A stretch of 64,000 nt of DNA from Oscillospiraceae bacterium (lineage in GTDB: Bacteria; Bacillota; Clostridia; Oscillospirales; CAG-382): positions 1 through 64,000 of the forward strand of contig SVTH01000005.1 of the NCBI GenBank assembly GCA_015063885.1, in the 5' to 3' direction. Under the pieces are notes generated by a model, which saw only the letters and a program-made list of their open reading frames with translations, was not told the origin of the DNA and did not search any database. Numbering within the stretch: the stretch's first letter is position 1; the number at the start of each line of letters is the position of its first letter. The position numbers and the translations under genes were made by a program. This document shows, one piece after another, positions 1 to 10,263 of the stretch.

Positions 1-1
1 G

Positions 2-151
2 TCGTTGGCACTGGAGCCGACGAAGGATGGTATGCTGCGTTTTAGAATGATGTTCGATTATTTCCAGCCACTGCACACCAAAGAGGAACACGAAGCTTTC
101 CTGCGAGAAGCAGCGCGGAATCTACAGCAAAAGATTGAGGAGTTATCGTAA
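2..151 (+). CDS. 3' end of an unknown gene (partial)
   Basis: Only the last 49 codons are in the window, open from base 2 to a TAA at 149-151. The visible tail is charged and predicted helical, ending in AARNLQQKIEELS. The final A of the stop is the first base of the next gene's ATG (TAATG), so the two are probably translationally coupled and belong to one unit. No family is recognised. The base composition is more AT-rich than the main chromosome to the right, as in the rest of this accessory segment. Confidence 0.6.
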   Translation, partial: SLALEPTKDGMLRFRMMFDYFQPLHTKEEHEAFLREAARNLQQKIEELS

Positions 152-474
152 TGGAGAATCAAGACACGCGCTTGCAGCAGGCAATAGCATCATTGCGCTA
201 CATCGGTGCGGAAATACATAACCGACGCGAGAAGTTAAAAAAGAGCGTAGCCAGCATAGCGTTTGTGACAAGGATATCCCGTGAAGAAATCGAGATGATC
301 GAGCGCGGTGAAGACACCGGCAACGCAGCGGACATCATGGTACTATGTGAGGTACTCGGAATGGATTACGCTGAATTAATGCTGGCAGCGTTAAAGTACG
401 GCAGCGAACAAAGCGGCGGTGAAACGGATAAGCCAAAGATCATCAAAGGCGGTTTGTTCAAGGGAAAAAGTTGA
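151..474 (+). CDS. small Xre-like helix-turn-helix protein
   Basis: A 107-residue protein. Residues about 20-77 read as an Xre/Cro-type helix-turn-helix: a first helix with NRREKLKKS, then SIAFVTRISREEIEMIERGED as the turn and recognition part, and a final helix with DIMVLCEVLGMDYAELM. The tail is short, basic and glycine-rich (KPKIIKGGLFKGKS). The start overlaps the stop of the upstream gene by one base. Such small regulators are common on integrative elements and phages, and the AT-rich setting with a transposase fits that. The regulated target is not visible. The domain assignment is fair, the role is inferred. Confidence 0.65.
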   Translation: MENQDTRLQQAIASLRYIGAEIHNRREKLKKSVASIAFVTRISREEIEMIERGEDTGNAADIMVLCEVLGMDYAELMLAALKYGSEQSGGETDKPKIIKGGLFKGKS

Positions 475-533
475 CCTAAAGTTCGCAATTACCCCCGCGA
501 GTTGACCTTTTATCCGCAATATCGCATCTGAAC

Positions 534-584
534 ACACCATTGAAATCCGAACCCCTAAAGTTCGAATTACAATGGTGTTTTCTT
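534..584 (+). terminator. long imperfect hairpin downstream of the HTH gene
   Basis: Two 19-base arms (534-552 and 560-578) pair with only two mismatches around a 7-base loop and are followed by a T-rich stretch. It could terminate the upstream unit. The words CTAAAGTTCG and AATTAC inside it also occur just upstream at 476-492, so it may instead be part of an element end. Confidence 0.5.
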
Positions 585-714
585 TATAAATTCTCATTTT
601 ATGCGGCTTTTCAAGGTCGCATTTTTTATTTTTCAATCGGACTCAAAAACAGAAAAATGCGAATTTTGACAAAAACTAAAACCAAAGCATCATTGTCAAA
701 CCCCCGCTGTCCGA

Positions 715-1518
715 TTACTCTATTTCAATCATCCCGAAAGTCACCGCACATTCCCGTTCTTTTTGTTCCGGAGTCTTGTATTGTATCTTCGAATGAGGAC
801 GGCGTGTGTTATAAAATTCTATGTAATCATCTATGGCTTGGTACAAGTCGGTTTCGGTTCTATATTTCTTCCTATAAAGCTCCTCTCTTTTCATAGAAGC
901 AAAGAAAGATTCAATAACAGAATTGTCATACGGAACATACGGTCTTGAAAAAGAACGCACAAGCCCCATATCACGCATCAAATCTCTAACCATTTTCGTG
1001 CTTGTTTTAACACCTTTGCTTTTCAAAACGGCCGCTATCTTCTCCGCTCCGAAAATTTGGTGGTTTTCGTCAAAGATTTCTTGTATTTGAATACGCAATT
1101 CTTCGCGCCGTTTGGCATACCACGTATTATCTCGTTTGTTTCGCAGAACATGGTTGTAATAAGTTCCACGAGCAATGTCTAACGCATCGCAAATCATATG
1201 AACGCTATATTCTCCGGACAACTTTTCAGCTACATAGAGCTTTTGCTGTAAAGGGGCGTTAGGTAATACATTCGCCTTTTTGATAATTTCAATAATACCT
1301 TCCAACCTTTTTACTTTGGCTTCAAGTAAGTTGAAGTTCCGCAAAGTTAAGCCTTTTCGTTTCGCTTCCGCTTGCTCTGCTCTATAATCTGATAGCCACT
1401 TGTAAAAGGTGCTTTTTGAAATCCCGACAGATTTGATAATACTTGTAGGTGACTCGGATTTAGATATATAACGATCCAAAATCGCTTGCTTCTCCTCATT
1501 TGTAAATTTTGATTTCAT
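715..1518 (-). CDS. IS3-family transposase with internal deletion
   Basis: A 267-residue single-frame product combining the usual OrfA and OrfB regions. Residues 1-60 hold the N-terminal HTH (SPTSIIKSVGISKSTFYKWL), and residues 85-188 resemble the HTH_21 region of OrfB (SVHMICDALDIARGTYY, IFGAEKIAAVLKSKG, MVRDLMRDMGLV). It then jumps straight to the C-terminal end of the rve core (PYDNSVIESFF, E203) and the family ending FYNTRRPHSKIQYKTPEQ. About 110 residues carrying the first two acidic residues of the DDE triad are missing, so it should be catalytically dead; intact relatives are about 380 residues. A good ribosome site (aggagg) precedes the ATG. No convincing terminal inverted repeats were found, so the element ends are left open. 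Confidence 0.85.
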   Translation of the reverse strand: MKSKFTNEEKQAILDRYISKSESPTSIIKSVGISKSTFYKWLSDYRAEQAEAKRKGLTLRNFNLLEAKVKRLEGIIEIIKKANVLPNAPLQQKLYVAEKLSGEYSVHMICDALDIARGTYYNHVLRNKRDNTWYAKRREELRIQIQEIFDENHQIFGAEKIAAVLKSKGVKTSTKMVRDLMRDMGLVRSFSRPYVPYDNSVIESFFASMKREELYRKKYRTETDLYQAIDDYIEFYNTRRPHSKIQYKTPEQKERECAVTFGMIEIE

Positions 1519-1585
1519 GATACAATCCTCCTTCTGAAGATTATATCACAAATGAAAGAATTATCTATAACAGGATAGTTAAGAG

Positions 1586-1614
1586 TTGAAAAATGTCTAA
1601 ATTTGTGTTATAAT
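1586..1614 (+). promoter_or_regulatory. sigma-A promoter of the DUF2971 gene
   Basis: TTGAAA at 1586-1591 and TATAAT at 1609-1614 are separated by 17 bases. An AAGGAGAG ribosome site follows at 1656-1663. Confidence 0.8.
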
Positions 1615-1666
1615 ATTTAAGAATCATAAAAAAGTATAATGGCATAAGATTTATCAAGGAGAGAAA

Positions 1667-2563
1667 ATGAAGAAAATAGAATATTATCACTACACTTCAT
1701 TAAAAACACTTTTTTCAATTATTACAAATAATGAGTTGTGGCTTTCTAATTTGCAAAATTCTAATGATCCAAACGAGTTCTATTTAACGTGCGATGAGTA
1801 CAATTCTTACATCGATGCTTTAGGAAAGAATCCCTATGATGGAAAACCATATATTCTTGAAAACAACGGCATATATGGAGATACATATGGTCTTTCGTTT
1901 ACATCAAGTGGAGATAATTTAAGTCAGTGGGAGCGTTATGGCGATTCATTGGAAGGCGTGTCAATACACTTTGACATTCAGTTGTTGCAAAAAGTATTGA
2001 AGAAAAAATATGATTTTTCTTTTGATTTTGGATCTGTTAAATATACAGAATCAGAAAAAAGAAAGTTTATAGAAAGCAAAATAAAAAAGATCAATTTTGA
2101 AAATTTTTCAGGTTGCGCAATTCAAAAGTGGACAATGGAGGCAATCTACTTTATTGAATATTACAATCAAGCACAGATGCTATTCAAAAAAGAAGCTTTT
2201 TGCGGAGAACAGGAGTACCGCTTGTTTTTTGATCCTACGTACTATGATTTCTTTTATGATCTTTTTATGAAACACCCATATCCGCAATTGGATGCAGCTA
2301 AAGAAAAATTAAAAAAAAGATACAACCATGTAGCGAACACACTCAAGATTTTGGAGAAAGATAAAAAGTTTGCGTTGATGCGAAACGGAATAAATAGTTA
2401 TATAACGCTTAATTTATCATTGTTAGGAGATATCAAAACTAAGTTAATTAAAGAGATTATATTGGGGCCTAAATGCAAACAAGACCCAAAAGAATTAAAA
2501 GACTTTTTATGTTTCTATGGTTATGACGTTCAGGTTAGGAAATCCGAAATATCGATACGATAA
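1667..2563 (+). CDS. DUF2971 family protein
   Basis: A 298-residue soluble protein. The opening YHYTSLKTLFSIITNNELWLSN followed by NDPNEF, and the later SFTSSGDNLSQWERYGD with GVSIHFD, are the conserved blocks of DUF2971, a family of unknown biochemistry that often occurs on mobile elements and sometimes near defence genes. The sequence is strongly AT-rich and lysine-rich, unlike the chromosome to the right, which suggests transfer. It has its own promoter and ribosome site, and a strong hairpin terminator lies downstream, so it is a stand-alone gene. A defence role is only inferred from family context. Confidence 0.75.
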   Translation: MKKIEYYHYTSLKTLFSIITNNELWLSNLQNSNDPNEFYLTCDEYNSYIDALGKNPYDGKPYILENNGIYGDTYGLSFTSSGDNLSQWERYGDSLEGVSIHFDIQLLQKVLKKKYDFSFDFGSVKYTESEKRKFIESKIKKINFENFSGCAIQKWTMEAIYFIEYYNQAQMLFKKEAFCGEQEYRLFFDPTYYDFFYDLFMKHPYPQLDAAKEKLKKRYNHVANTLKILEKDKKFALMRNGINSYITLNLSLLGDIKTKLIKEIILGPKCKQDPKELKDFLCFYGYDVQVRKSEISIR

Positions 2564-2634
2564 AAATAAACTGTTGGTAAGGTTCAAATCCCGTAAGCAC
2601 TTTACAAAAAATATCTTTTTTATAGCCCTTTCAC

Positions 2635-2672
2635 AAAAAATTCGACAAGTTTCGGCTTGTCGAATTTTTTTA
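2635..2672. terminator. strong bidirectional terminator hairpin
   Basis: Perfect 15-base arms (2635-2649, 2656-2670) around a 6-base loop, with an A-run on the left and a T-run on the right. It ends transcription of the DUF2971 gene. Confidence 0.85.
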
Positions 2673-2722
2673 TCCAAACCGCAGGCTTGGTATATCTTCA
2701 CGCGGCACGCGTGCATCGTTCT
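2672..2722. repeat. hairpin-chain repeat (short copy)
   Basis: Small hairpins (CCAAACCGCAGGCTTGG, then ACGCGGCACGCGT) are separated by a TATATCTTCA linker. The same design, with the linker TATATCATCA, recurs at 9872-9990, in both cases directly after the T-run of a terminator. Confidence 0.65.
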
Positions 2723-2741
2723 TTCCAATCGCTTCCATGCA

Positions 2742-2806
2742 GTTTTGCGGTTTCGAATCGCAAAACTTTTTTATTTTTTCGTGTTTTGCGGTTTCAAATC
2801 GCAAAA
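2742..2806. repeat. tandem pair of near-identical hairpins
   Basis: Two copies of a hairpin with arms GTTTTGCG and CGCAAAAC (2742-2766) or TTTTGCG and CGCAAAA (2784-2806) and loops differing by one base stand 17 bases apart. The function is unknown; each is followed or preceded by T-rich DNA, so they may add termination strength. Confidence 0.55.
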
Positions 2807-2833
2807 ACCTCCGAGGAGTGCGTTCCCCGGAGG
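2803..2833 (-). terminator. terminator of the cyclase-family gene
   Basis: Read on the minus strand, the arms CCTCCG (complement at 2828-2833) and CGGAGG (complement at 2808-2813) form a hairpin followed by a T-run (A-run at 2803-2807). It lies 10 bases beyond the stop of the minus-strand gene ending at 2843. Confidence 0.75.
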
Positions 2834-2842
2834 CTGTTTTCT

Positions 2843-3397
2843 TTATTCTATCTCCGCAATCACGCGGCAGGGCAGGCCGGTGATGCCTGTGAAGGCCATG
2901 GGGTAGGTATGGACGGTGAAGGCTTTTCCTTGCAGTGCGGAAAGGTTCACCAGGTTTTCCACCACGAACACCCCTCTGTCGGCGCAGACCTGATCTGCGG
3001 GAATGTGCTCTTTTCCTCTGCGGATGCCGCCGAAATCCAGCCCGATAACAGAGACCTGCTTTTCCAGAAGGGCGTCGATCAGCTCGTAGGACAGCATGGG
3101 TCCTTTGGAGAAATACCCGGTTGCCCCGTAGGCCACCTTCTCTCCGTAGCCGGAATAGAAGGCCACGAAGGTCCCCGGCTCCACCTTGGAAAGGTCCGCG
3201 TCACCGACGCCGATCTCCTCCCCTTCCACGTGGGAAACGTCAAAAAGGATGCCCTGTCTTTCGGTGTATTCCAAGGGAAACTCCTTGTCCATCACGTCGA
3301 AATGGGTGCCCAGGTGTCCCTCCAGGGCGGGGTCGTTCAGTTCCTTTGCCTCCTGCAGCATGGCGGGAGTGACGGGCAGGGTGAGATCCAGCAGCAT
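2843..3397 (-). CDS. cyclase-family metal-dependent hydrolase (kynurenine formamidase-like)
   Basis: A 184-residue protein of the cyclase family (PF04199 type). The metal-binding signature is seen as GHLGTHFDVMD near residues 27-37; further conserved features are the central VIGLDFGGIRRG block and the late HTYPMAFTGITGLPCRVIAEI ending. Family members hydrolyse amides or lactones such as N-formylkynurenine; the true substrate here is unknown. The frame is open further upstream, but the start at 3397 is preferred because GGAGGT stands just before it and the promoter at 3429-3457 lies inside any longer version. It is divergent from the GRAM-like gene and has its own terminator, so it is monocistronic. 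Confidence 0.8.
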   Translation of the reverse strand: MLLDLTLPVTPAMLQEAKELNDPALEGHLGTHFDVMDKEFPLEYTERQGILFDVSHVEGEEIGVGDADLSKVEPGTFVAFYSGYGEKVAYGATGYFSKGPMLSYELIDALLEKQVSVIGLDFGGIRRGKEHIPADQVCADRGVFVVENLVNLSALQGKAFTVHTYPMAFTGITGLPCRVIAEIE

Positions 3398-3428
3398 GGG
3401 AATACCTCCGAAAGCTTTCTTTGTTTTC

Positions 3429-3457
3429 AGTATACCACAGTCCCGCCGAAATGTAAA
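3429..3457 (-). promoter_or_regulatory. promoter of the cyclase-family gene
   Basis: On the minus strand TTTACA (complement 3452-3457) and TATACT (complement 3429-3434) are 17 bases apart. It stands back to back with the plus-strand promoter at 3475-3503. Confidence 0.75.
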
Positions 3458-3474
3458 GCCATGAAAAAAGAAAA

Positions 3475-3503
3475 TTGACAGGCGGACTTTTTTGTGGTAT
3501 ACT
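3475..3503 (+). promoter_or_regulatory. promoter of the GRAM-like gene
   Basis: TTGACA at 3475-3480 and TATACT at 3498-3503 with a 17-base spacer. Confidence 0.85.
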
Positions 3504-3537
3504 ACCTTCACAGCAAGCAAAGGAAGGCAACTGCACC

Positions 3538-3834
3538 ATGAAAAATTACGTTGGACAAAAATTCACCGCCAACCTTCTGAAGGACAAAGAAGGCTTTGGG
3601 GGCATTATGACCTTTTTCGACGATCGGTTGGAGTTCGAGGCGTTTTTCAAGGATCAGCTTCCTCACAAGCTGGTGATCCGTTACGGGGACATCCACAAGG
3701 TCGCCGCCGTGATGACCTGCGGCATCATTCCCAACGGGTTGAACGTATGGACGGACGAGGGGGAGACCTTCCGCTTCGCCATCTGGCACCGCAAGAAGAT
3801 CGCGGCGTTCTTACGTGGAAAAGCAGGGGTATAA
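3538..3834 (+). CDS. GRAM/PH-like small protein
   Basis: A 98-residue protein with a beta-rich pattern typical of GRAM/PH-like folds: GIMTFFDDRLEFEAFF, then a strand with LVIRYGDIHKVAAV, then GLNVWTDEGETFRFAIWHRKKIAAFL. Such domains usually bind lipids or proteins, but in Clostridia most are uncharacterised. The ATG at 3538 is chosen because the promoter's -10 box (3498-3503) lies inside the longer open frame and an AGGAAGG site sits about 10 bases upstream. It is followed directly by a terminator, so it is a single-gene unit. Confidence 0.65.
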   Translation: MKNYVGQKFTANLLKDKEGFGGIMTFFDDRLEFEAFFKDQLPHKLVIRYGDIHKVAAVMTCGIIPNGLNVWTDEGETFRFAIWHRKKIAAFLRGKAGV

Positions 3835-3842
3835 GCCTTTTG

Positions 3843-3870
3843 ACCGACGCTTTCGGGGCGTCGGTTTTTG
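3843..3870 (+). terminator. terminator of the GRAM-like gene
   Basis: Hairpin ACCGACGC - TTTCGG - GGCGTCGGT followed by TTTTTG. Confidence 0.85.
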
Positions 3871-3879
3871 TTTCCCCTC

Positions 3880-3908
3880 TTGCAATCCGCCGATAAATAT
3901 GCTACAAT
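3880..3908 (+). promoter_or_regulatory. promoter of the membrane-paralogue/beta-galactosidase unit
   Basis: TTGCAA at 3880-3885 and TACAAT at 3903-3908 with a 17-base spacer. A GGAGGAG site follows just before the ATG at 3944. Confidence 0.8.
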
Positions 3909-3943
3909 TTACAAGAAAGAACATATCCCCACGGAGGAGCCCT

Positions 3944-4749
3944 ATGAAGCCCGTTTTCTGTACCGACGTTACCGACAACAAGCACAGCACCGCCATCCAC
4001 GGCGAGGAATTTATTTTTGCCTCCATTTCCGACGACGTCCGTCGGGAGGTCAACGCCACCATGGAGGAGGCCGCCAAGCCCTTGAAGCAGGCGGAGCTTC
4101 CTCTTTTGCTGAGGATTCTGCGCTTTGCGGGGCTTTGCTTTGCCATGGCCATGGGCGTCACCATGTTTGACGGCGGCTTTCAGGTCATCAGACTGCTGTT
4201 GTGCCTTGCGGGGCTTGCCGTTTATATCGGTCTTACCCTGTACGCAGGGAAGCGCAAGGAAGCCCTGGTGAAGAAGATGGGCGCAGAGCCCATGATGGAT
4301 GCCATGGAAAAGGTCACCCATCGTGTGATGGAGGAGCTGGAGATCCCCGCCGATGCCGTCGTCGCAGACGTGATCTGCTTCCGCTATAAGGAAAAGGAGG
4401 GCAAGCGGGAGGCGGTGCTTTCCGCAGGAGGCGTCAGGTACGTGAACGTTGAGGTGTACTGCTACAAAAACGACACCCATTTATTCCTTGCGGACATGGA
4501 GCGGGTGTACGCCATCCCTCTGCAGGGGTTGCGCACCATCACCGCCGTTCACGAACCCATCACCCTCGCCCGCTGGAACAAGCCCTACGGCCCCCGCGAG
4601 TACGGCGTAGAGCAGACCGCCAGAGGAACCGTCCCCACTGACGTGCACTATATTCTGGAATTCACCGCCGGAGGCGAGGACTACGGCATCTACTTCCCCG
4701 TTTACGAGCTGGAAGCTATCAAGCAGCTCACGGGGCTGGACGAAGGAGA

Positions 4750-4753
<4 letters not shown>
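3944..4753 (+). CDS. membrane protein, first of a tandem paralogous pair
   Basis: A 269-residue protein of unknown function. It has a soluble N-terminal part with FCTDVTDNKHS, two adjacent membrane segments at about residues 55-100, and a soluble C-terminal part with HLFLADMERVYAIPLQGL and EDYGIYFPVYELEAIKQLTGL. The next gene shares this plan and its C-terminal motifs ([30 protein letters not shown]), so the two arose by duplication. The start at 3944 has a GGAGGAG site; the upstream frame extension overlaps the promoter and is rejected. Its stop overlaps the next start (ATGA), indicating translational coupling. Confidence 0.7.
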
Positions 4754-8464
<3,711 letters not shown>

Positions 8465-8481
8465 GGCGCAAGCGCCAAAAA

Positions 8482-8516
8482 AACAGACGCAGGCAAACCC
8501 TGCGTCTGTTGTTTTT
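8482..8516. terminator. bidirectional terminator between lacZ and the esterase gene
   Basis: Perfect 12-base arms (8482-8493, 8499-8510) with A-run on the left and T-run on the right, placed between two converging genes. Confidence 0.9.
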
Positions 8517-8524
8517 TGGGATGG

Positions 8525-9505
8525 TTACGCTTTTTTCTTTTTCAGCACCAACAGCACCACGGTGACGAGAACGATCACCGCCAATGCGGAGAGGGCGATG
8601 ATCCAGCCCAAGGGGGAGGTGCCTTCCTCTGCTACGGAGGATTCTTGGGGCTCGGCGGAAGGGACGGAGGCTTCTGCGGATTCCGCAAGGGATTCCTCAA
8701 GGGATTCTTCCTCGGACTCCTCTACGGGATAACGGGTGGAAAGCTTGTAGGTCAACAGCTCCCGGAGCATCCCGGGGTGGGCAAAGGCGTCGTTCCAGAT
8801 GCCGTGGCCCTTGCCGGGGTATTCCACGTACTGTACCAGCTCGCCCCCTGCGTCACGGATGGCCTGTACGGTGTCCCGAGAGCCGGAAACGGGAACGGCG
8901 TCGTCCGCATCCCCGTGGAACACGAAGAGGGGGGTGTCCTTCAAAGCTTCCGCCTGAGAGGGGTCACCGCCGCCGCAAACCAACACGCCTGCGGCAAAGT
9001 AATCGTTGTGGCGCATCATCAAGTCCCAGGCGCCGAAGCCGCCCATGGAAAGGCCGGAGGCGTAGATACGGTCGGCATCCACGTTGAACTCCTCCTGCAA
9101 AGCGTCCAACAGCTCAACAACAGCCTTCAGCTCGTTGGATTCGGGGACGGCGTCAATGGAGTAAGCGCCGTTTGCCCAGGGGGTGTCCACCCATTGGTTG
9201 TTCACAGGGCACTGAGGCGCCACGATGATACACTCCGGCAGGGTGTCCGCCAGATACTGCACGCAATGGAAGAGCTGAAGCTCGTTGTCGTTGCCTCTCT
9301 CCCCTGCGCCGTGGAGAAAGACGATCATGGGATAGGACTTGGTCTCGTCGTAAGTCTCGGGCAAAACCAAACGGTAGGGCAAAACCGTATCCTTGTTTTC
9401 AAACACACGCTTTTCCGTGGCCTTTACGTCCACCCCTGCGGAAACGGAAAGCACGCAGAGGGAAAGCATCACGGCCGCCAAAAGCAGGGCAATTACTTTT
9501 TTCAT
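8525..9505 (-). CDS. secreted alpha/beta-hydrolase esterase (PHB-depolymerase/feruloyl-esterase-like)
   Basis: A 326-residue exported hydrolase. Residues 1-24 form a signal peptide ending SVSAG. The catalytic domain runs from about 35 to 255: IVFLHGAGERGND with the oxyanion region, nucleophile S153 in GLSMGG, acid near D199-D201 in FHGDADDAVP and H234 in GKGHGIW. A Ser/Glu-rich linker (about 262-295) leads to a membrane segment and a KKKK tail, so the enzyme is anchored and faces outward. Substrates could be polysaccharide acyl esters. The longer open frame is rejected: it would overlap the promoter, and AAGGAG precedes the ATG at 9505. Confidence 0.85.
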   Translation of the reverse strand: MKKVIALLLAAVMLSLCVLSVSAGVDVKATEKRVFENKDTVLPYRLVLPETYDETKSYPMIVFLHGAGERGNDNELQLFHCVQYLADTLPECIIVAPQCPVNNQWVDTPWANGAYSIDAVPESNELKAVVELLDALQEEFNVDADRIYASGLSMGGFGAWDLMMRHNDYFAAGVLVCGGGDPSQAEALKDTPLFVFHGDADDAVPVSGSRDTVQAIRDAGGELVQYVEYPGKGHGIWNDAFAHPGMLRELLTYKLSTRYPVEESEEESLEESLAESAEASVPSAEPQESSVAEEGTSPLGWIIALSALAVIVLVTVVLLVLKKKKA

Positions 9506-9539
9506 AAACAAAAACTCCTTTTTTGGGTCTCTTTTTCTC

Positions 9540-9568
9540 AGTGTATCACATTTTTCCGCCTTTTGCAA
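9540..9568 (-). promoter_or_regulatory. promoter of the esterase gene
   Basis: On the minus strand TTGCAA (complement 9563-9568) and TACACT (complement 9540-9545) are 17 bases apart. Confidence 0.75.
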
Positions 9569-9617
9569 GACGGTTTGGCACGTGGCGAAAAAAAGTTCAA
9601 AAAAATCGAAAAACCAC

Positions 9618-9646
9618 TTGACAACGGGGTTCTTTTGTGCTATACT
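9618..9646 (+). promoter_or_regulatory. promoter of the tRNA-Thr/tRNA-Tyr unit
   Basis: TTGACA at 9618-9623 and TATACT at 9641-9646 with a 17-base spacer, 28 bases before the first tRNA. Confidence 0.85.
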
Positions 9647-9674
9647 TGCTCTTGCCGCTGATGAAGCGAAACTT

Positions 9675-9749
9675 GCTGGTGTGGCTCAATGGCAGAGCAG
9701 CTGATTTGTAATCAGCAGGTTGGGGGTTCGACTCCCTTCACCAGCTCCA
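9675..9749 (+). tRNA. tRNA-Thr (TGT)
   Basis: Acceptor GCTGGTG pairs with CACCAGC, followed by T and an encoded CCA. The anticodon arm CTGATTTGTAATCAG has TGT in the loop, and the T-loop is TTCGACT. It is the first gene of a two-tRNA operon. Confidence 0.95.
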
Positions 9750-9755
9750 GAATAT

Positions 9756-9840
9756 GGGAGAATTCCCGAGTGGCCAAAGGGGACAGACTGTAAATCTGCT
9801 GGCATCGCCTTCGGTGGTTCGAATCCACCTTCTCCCACCA
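9756..9840 (+). tRNA. tRNA-Tyr (GTA)
   Basis: An 85-base class II tRNA. Acceptor GGGAGAA pairs with TTCTCCC, the anticodon loop contains GTA (GACTGTAAATC), a long variable arm follows, the T-loop is TTCGAAT, and CCA is encoded. It lies 6 bases after tRNA-Thr. Confidence 0.95.
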
Positions 9841-9871
9841 AAAATCCTCGTTCTTGGAACGAGGATTTTTT
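9841..9871 (+). terminator. terminator of the tRNA unit
   Basis: Arms AAAATCCTCGTTC and GAACGAGGATTTT around a 3-base loop, followed by more T. Confidence 0.9.
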
Positions 9872-9990
9872 ATTCAAACCGAAGGTTTGGCATATCATCA
9901 CCGCGCGAAGTGCGGTGCATATCATCAAGGTCGGCAAGCCGACCTTGTATATCATCACGCCCCCGGCGTGCATTCTCCTGCGGATATGCT
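9872..9990. repeat. hairpin-chain repeat (long copy)
   Basis: Four small hairpins in a row (CAAACCGAAGGTTTG; CACCGC/GCGGTG; AAGGTCGGCAAGCCGACCTT; CACGCCCCCGGCGTG) are separated by the linker ATATCATCA. The same design appears at 2672-2722. It is fused directly to the remnant of a four-helix-bundle gene. Confidence 0.75.
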
Positions 9991-10162
9991 TTCCAAATTT
10001 GGAATTGCTCTGAAGGAATGTCGGGAAACGGAAGGATGGTTGCAGTTGCTGTTCAACACCTCCGTTCTTGACGAGACAACCTTCAAGAAGCACAGAAACC
10101 TTTGCGGACGTATCAGACGAATGCTGATTTCAAGCTGCAGAACGTTAAAAGAGAAGATTTGA
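9985..10162 (+). pseudogene. 3' remnant of a four-helix-bundle (S23/Avd-like) protein gene
   Basis: The frame ending at the TGA 10160-10162 translates to KFGIALKECRETEGWLQLLF and onward through the region CGRIRRMLISSCRTLKEKI. This is the C-terminal half of the four-helix-bundle family related to proteins of 23S rRNA intervening sequences; the usual pattern is IALKEC.ET..WL.LL ... LI..L..I....K. The N-terminal half is missing and is replaced by the hairpin-chain repeat, so no functional start remains. These small genes are often dispersed with hairpin repeats in Clostridia, so the pair may be the decayed remains of one element. Confidence 0.6.
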
Positions 10163-10169
10163 TTTTATA

Positions 10170-10199
10170 AACACCAAGCCCACCAAGCTTGGTGTTTTC
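10170..10199 (+). terminator. terminator after the four-helix-bundle remnant
   Basis: Arms AACACCAAGC and GCTTGGTGTT around a 7-base loop, followed by TTCTTT. Confidence 0.75.
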
Positions 10200-10206
10200 T
10201 TTCCCC

Positions 10207-10236
10207 TTGACATCCCATCCCCTCTCGTGGTATACT
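10207..10236 (+). promoter_or_regulatory. promoter of the 10264 gene
   Basis: TTGACA at 10207-10212 and TATACT at 10231-10236, spacer 18 bases; AAAGGAGA ribosome site follows. Confidence 0.8.
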
Positions 10237-10263
10237 GTAAAAAAATGCAAAGGAGATACGATC

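Noticed and set aside
708-1572. Exact IS boundaries from TGT...ACA ends around the transposase
   Set aside because: The two ends align poorly beyond the first three bases; no target duplication could be recognised.
2577-2600. tRNA gene fragment
   Set aside because: Only a T-loop-like word is present and its stem pairs poorly, so it is kept as a hint of an attachment site and not as a feature.
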